Assembly (NCBI RefSeq): GCF_038069655.2 | Contig: NZ_CP150951.2 | Span: 2,444,001-2,508,000 of the forward strand | Source: Yoonia sp. BS5-3 | GTDB taxonomy: Bacteria > Pseudomonadota > Alphaproteobacteria > Rhodobacterales > Rhodobacteraceae | Direction of reading: 5' to 3' | Length of the DNA stretch: 64,000 nt | Shown here: positions 61,031-64,000 of the stretch, in pieces | How the letters are laid out: each line of letters starts with the position of its first letter | Numbering within the stretch: the stretch's first letter is position 1 | Notes under the pieces: model-generated | Told to the model about the DNA's origin: nothing | The model's input: only the letters and a program-made list of their open reading frames with translations | Database searches by the model: none | Translations under genes and position numbers: made by a program

Positions 61031-61765
61031 TTAGCGCCGTACCAGGGGCACATTGCTGCGCGCGTAAACCGTTTCGGGATGCGGCGGGTGCCCTTCGGTG
61101 CGTTTCCAAAAGGCGGTGCTGCCGCGTTTGATCCAAAGCGGTATGGATGCGATAAATCCGATGACAAAGCCGCCCGCATGCGCCCAATAGGCCACGCCCC
61201 CGCCCGAGACATCCACCGAGAACCCGTTGAACAGTTGCAGTGCAAACCACAGCCCCAGCATAAGCCATGCAGGGATCGGGAAGATGCGGAAAAAGACGAT
61301 GAAAAACACAAAAATATCGACCCGCGCTTTGGGGAATAGCAGCAGATAGCCGCCCATCACCCCCGCAATTGCGCCTGATGCGCCAACCGTTGGGATCGGC
61401 GATGTGGGCGCTGCAGAAAACTGCACCAGGCTCGCCAGTACACCGCAGATCACATAGAAAAGCAGAAATGGCAGATGGCCCATTTCCTCTTCCAGATTGT
61501 CACCGAAAATCCATAAAAACAGCATATTCCCAGCCAGGTGCATAAAGCCCCCGTGCAGGAAAATTGATGTAATCAAAGCGGGGTAGTTTTCCCCATGGGA
61601 CAGGCGCAACGGGATCAGCGCGTAGTCATAGTAAAGCTGCCCAAGCGCTTGGTCATTTTGCACAAAAGCAATCCCCCACAGGAAGATCGCCACATTCACC
61701 ACAATCAGCGTGAGGGTGACATAAGGGGTGCGCTCGGACGGGTTATGATCTCGGATCGGTAACAT
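61031..61765 (-). CDS. rhomboid-family intramembrane serine protease
   Basis: 244 residues, about six helices. The rhomboid core has HGGFMHLAGNMLFLWIFG (helix 2 with the His and Asn of the oxyanion site), the active-site Ser in VGASGAIAGVMG, and the His in YWAHAGGFVIGF. The catalytic dyad is intact. It cleaves membrane protein substrates within the bilayer; substrates unknown. ATG 61765 is 32 bp after the putA stop on the same strand. The upstream frame to 61891 overlaps putA and was rejected. Confidence 0.9.
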   Translation of the reverse strand: MLPIRDHNPSERTPYVTLTLIVVNVAIFLWGIAFVQNDQALGQLYYDYALIPLRLSHGENYPALITSIFLHGGFMHLAGNMLFLWIFGDNLEEEMGHLPFLLFYVICGVLASLVQFSAAPTSPIPTVGASGAIAGVMGGYLLLFPKARVDIFVFFIVFFRIFPIPAWLMLGLWFALQLFNGFSVDVSGGGVAYWAHAGGFVIGFIASIPLWIKRGSTAFWKRTEGHPPHPETVYARSNVPLVRR

Positions 61766-61796
61766 GCGCAAACCGTCTGCGATGTAGCCATGGGCG

Positions 61797-64000
61797 TCAA
61801 GCACTTGTCTCAATTGCGCTGCGCGCAAGCAATTCTGCGTTTCCTCCGGCGGCAGTGGTGTCGATGCAAATATGTCGCTCATGCAGAACATGCGCGGTAT
61901 CGGGCGCGGTGGTGATCAGCGGGATGATCGGCCCGTGCCGCTGGCTAAGGGCGGTTTCGATCTGCTGCGCTGTCGCGGCATCGCCCCACCAAAGCACGCC
62001 GGCGATCGGCGAAAGCGTCTGCAGGGTATCGGGGGACAATACGCCGCCTGCGCTGATCCCGATCCCGCCAAGCTGTGTGACTGCATCGCGCTGCGCATCT
62101 GCGGCCGCCTCTCCGGGACCCAGGCAAAGGATCGGCCCACGCGCATGCAGGCTGTGCCGGTTGGATTCGCCGGTTGGCCCGGGCAGGTCCGTGGGCTGTG
62201 TTGGGGCAGGGTGCTGTGCGACGCGCAGCTGCTTTTGCAGCTTGGCGATGTCAGCTTCGCCCGTCCATGAGCCTGCAACTTGCGGATTGTCCTGCACGAC
62301 AAAGCGGGCCAGATAGTGGGGTCCGCCGGCCTTTGGGCCAGTGCCGGAAAGCCCCTCGCCGCCAAAGGGTTGGCTGCCCACAACCGCACCGATCTGGTCG
62401 CGATTTACATAGATATTTCCCGCATGGACCTGTTCAACGATCATCTGCACGCGGTCATCAATCCGCGTGTGCAGCCCGCATGTCAGCCCATAGCCGGTGG
62501 CGTTGATGGATGCGATGACCTGCTCAATCTCGGTCGCGCGAAAGGTGGCGATATGCAGGACCGGGCCGAAGACCTCTTGTTTCATGTCGGCAATGCTATC
62601 GACCCGGATCGCTGTTGGCGGGACAAAGCCCGGGCGCGGGGCCGTATCTATTTGATGGATGATCCGACCTTCATTGCGGGCGGTCTCAATATGATCTGTG
62701 ATCGATTGGAAGGCCGCATCATCAATCACGGGCCCCAGATCGGTGGACAGGTCCCATGGATCGCCAAGGGCCAGTTCATCCATCGCACCGAACAGCATTT
62801 CGCAAAGCTTATCTGCAATATCGTCTTGCACATAAAGACAGCGCAGCGCCGAACAGCGCTGCCCGGCAGATCGGAAAGCGCTGTTGATAATATCGCGCAC
62901 CGCATGTTCGGGCAGGGCGGTGCTGTCGACGATCATCGCATTCAAACCGCCTGTTTCGGCAATCAAGGGCGTGCCGGGCGCGCAATGGGCTGCCATGCTT
63001 TGCCGGATGCGCAGGGCGGTGGCGGTCGAGCCGGTAAAGGCAACTCCGGCAATGCGCCGGTCTGCACAAAGTGCGGCGCCGATATCGCCTTCGCCGGGCA
63101 ATAGTTGCAGCGCTGTGCGCGGCACGCCAGCCCCATGCAAGAGCTGGACAGCACGGGCCGCGATCAGTGGCGTCTGGCCCGCTGGTTTGGCCAGCACCGC
63201 ATTGCCGGTTGCCAGGGCGGCGGCAATTTGGCCGGTGAAAATCGCCAATGGAAAATTCCAGGGGCTGATGCAGGTCCAAATCCCGCGCGGGGGATGGTCC
63301 TGCGGCGCGCCAGCTGCGTAATAGCGCAGAAAATCTACCGCCTCGCGCAGCTCGGCGACCACATCGGGCAGGCATTTGCCCGCCTCACGCGCGAGAAGCG
63401 CAAACAACTCAGGGGCATGTGCCTCATAGGCGTCTGCTGCGGCGTTCAGGATACGCGCCCGGTGCACCGCGCTGTCATCCCAAGGCTGGGCAGCGGCCAA
63501 TGCGGTGTCAACGTCTTGCATCGTCGCGCATTGGACCTGTCCGACGATGTCATCGGGGCGGGCTGGATTGACGACCTGCTGGGTGGGGCCATCGCCGGTG
63601 TCGGTGGCAAGGATCGGCGCAGCCTGCCATTGATAGGGCAGGAACGCAGCGCGGCTTTTGTCGATGGTGGCAAGGGTCGGCAGGTGGCTTAGATCCCAAC
63701 CTTTTGCATTAATCCGCTGCGGTTGAAAAAGCGCGGGGCCAGTGGGGAGGGGGCAATTGGATTGGGCCTGATCAAACGGGCAAGCTGCGATGGTTTCGGG
63801 CGGGATCTGATCATCGACAATCTGATTGACGAAACTGGAATTCGCGCCGTTCTCAAGCAAACGGCGGACCAGATAGGCCAGCAGATCTTCATGGGCACCA
63901 ACGGGGGCGTAGATGCGGCAGCGGGTCTGTTCGGATTGCAGGATGATCGTATGCAAAGCCTCGCCCATGCCATGCAGCCGCTGGAATTCGTAATCGGCAG
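61797..64000 (-). CDS. putA: bifunctional proline dehydrogenase/P5C dehydrogenase PutA, partial (5' end outside window)
   Basis: C-terminal 734 residues or so. The right edge reads DYEFQRLHGMGEAL, the end of the proline dehydrogenase barrel, so the frame continues beyond 64000. Then comes the aldehyde dehydrogenase domain with ISPWNFPLAIFTGQIAAAL, the general base in IAETGGLNAM and the nucleophile Cys in SAGQRCSALR, followed by a shortened C-terminal extra domain. It oxidises proline to glutamate via P5C with substrate channelling. The usual divergent regulator (PutR type) would lie to the right of the window. Confidence 0.94.
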   Translation of the reverse strand, partial: ADYEFQRLHGMGEALHTIILQSEQTRCRIYAPVGAHEDLLAYLVRRLLENGANSSFVNQIVDDQIPPETIAACPFDQAQSNCPLPTGPALFQPQRINAKGWDLSHLPTLATIDKSRAAFLPYQWQAAPILATDTGDGPTQQVVNPARPDDIVGQVQCATMQDVDTALAAAQPWDDSAVHRARILNAAADAYEAHAPELFALLAREAGKCLPDVVAELREAVDFLRYYAAGAPQDHPPRGIWTCISPWNFPLAIFTGQIAAALATGNAVLAKPAGQTPLIAARAVQLLHGAGVPRTALQLLPGEGDIGAALCADRRIAGVAFTGSTATALRIRQSMAAHCAPGTPLIAETGGLNAMIVDSTALPEHAVRDIINSAFRSAGQRCSALRCLYVQDDIADKLCEMLFGAMDELALGDPWDLSTDLGPVIDDAAFQSITDHIETARNEGRIIHQIDTAPRPGFVPPTAIRVDSIADMKQEVFGPVLHIATFRATEIEQVIASINATGYGLTCGLHTRIDDRVQMIVEQVHAGNIYVNRDQIGAVVGSQPFGGEGLSGTGPKAGGPHYLARFVVQDNPQVAGSWTGEADIAKLQKQLRVAQHPAPTQPTDLPGPTGESNRHSLHARGPILCLGPGEAAADAQRDAVTQLGGIGISAGGVLSPDTLQTLSPIAGVLWWGDAATAQQIETALSQRHGPIIPLITTAPDTAHVLHERHICIDTTAAGGNAELLARSAIETSA

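Noticed and set aside
1..64000. CRISPR arrays, tRNA or rRNA genes, insertion sequences, prophage
   Set aside because: No regularly spaced repeats, no cloverleaf-type sequence noticed, and no transposase, integrase or phage protein among the frames; by-eye search only.

Overview
The window reads as chromosome of an alphaproteobacterium of the Rhodobacteraceae, most likely a marine roseobacter-group organism. Evidence is the taurine dissimilation gene set with a MocR-type TauR, the Pcm-TolC-DUF2497 (PopZ-like) run, a CobQ and PutA of alphaproteobacterial type, many ATGA stop/start overlaps and an overall GC-rich codon usage. No rRNA, tRNA, CRISPR array, transposase or phage gene was seen. Both ends cut genes: dgoK on the left and putA on the right.

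Layout. 1-8.6 kb: an alpha-galactoside uptake and catabolism locus. A minus-strand operon carries a binding protein, two permeases (the second with a frameshift near its end), a GH36 alpha-galactosidase, an SDR dehydrogenase and 2-dehydro-3-deoxygalactonokinase. A divergent IclR regulator and the MalK-type ATPase complete it. 8.8-10 kb: a CapA-family protein. 10-27.3 kb: a complete taurine-to-acetyl-CoA-plus-sulfate module. TauABC imports taurine, Tpa makes sulfoacetaldehyde, Xsc cleaves it to acetyl phosphate and sulfite, Pta and AckA use the acetyl phosphate, a Soe-type molybdoenzyme oxidises sulfite in the cytoplasm, two TSUP permeases export sulfite or sulfate, and TauR regulates. Pairs of CTGG-nnnTAW direct repeats 22-23 bp apart lie before xsc and tpa at nearly the same distance, and also beside tauR.

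27.4-30 kb: copper export (CopA plus CueR, with a textbook 19-bp-spacer CueR promoter). 30.1-33.8 kb: a membrane-anchored NYN ribonuclease-like protein, Pcm, TolC and a PopZ-like protein. 33.8-42 kb: housekeeping genes (CobQ, EF-P, YgfZ, an MsbA-type ABC exporter, a class V aminotransferase, a serine beta-lactamase-like lipoprotein). 42-47.8 kb: an accessory, partly AT-richer stretch with a GSCFA/SGNH pair, a HisC-like aminotransferase, a 52-residue Tat-signal peptide and two secreted proteins of unknown role. 48-64 kb: ValS with an unusual insert, an orphan CoxL-type molybdenum hydroxylase overlapping a DUF2235 hydrolase, metF/metR, a membrane GGDEF-EAL protein, SuhB, a rhomboid protease and PutA.

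No wholly new multi-gene system is evident. The most interesting items are local: the Ig-like insert in TauC, a small membrane gene translationally embedded between soeA and soeB, the TauR repeat architecture, the Tat micropeptide, a three-fold TGTACA array at 11-bp spacing, and an SDR lacking the catalytic lysine.
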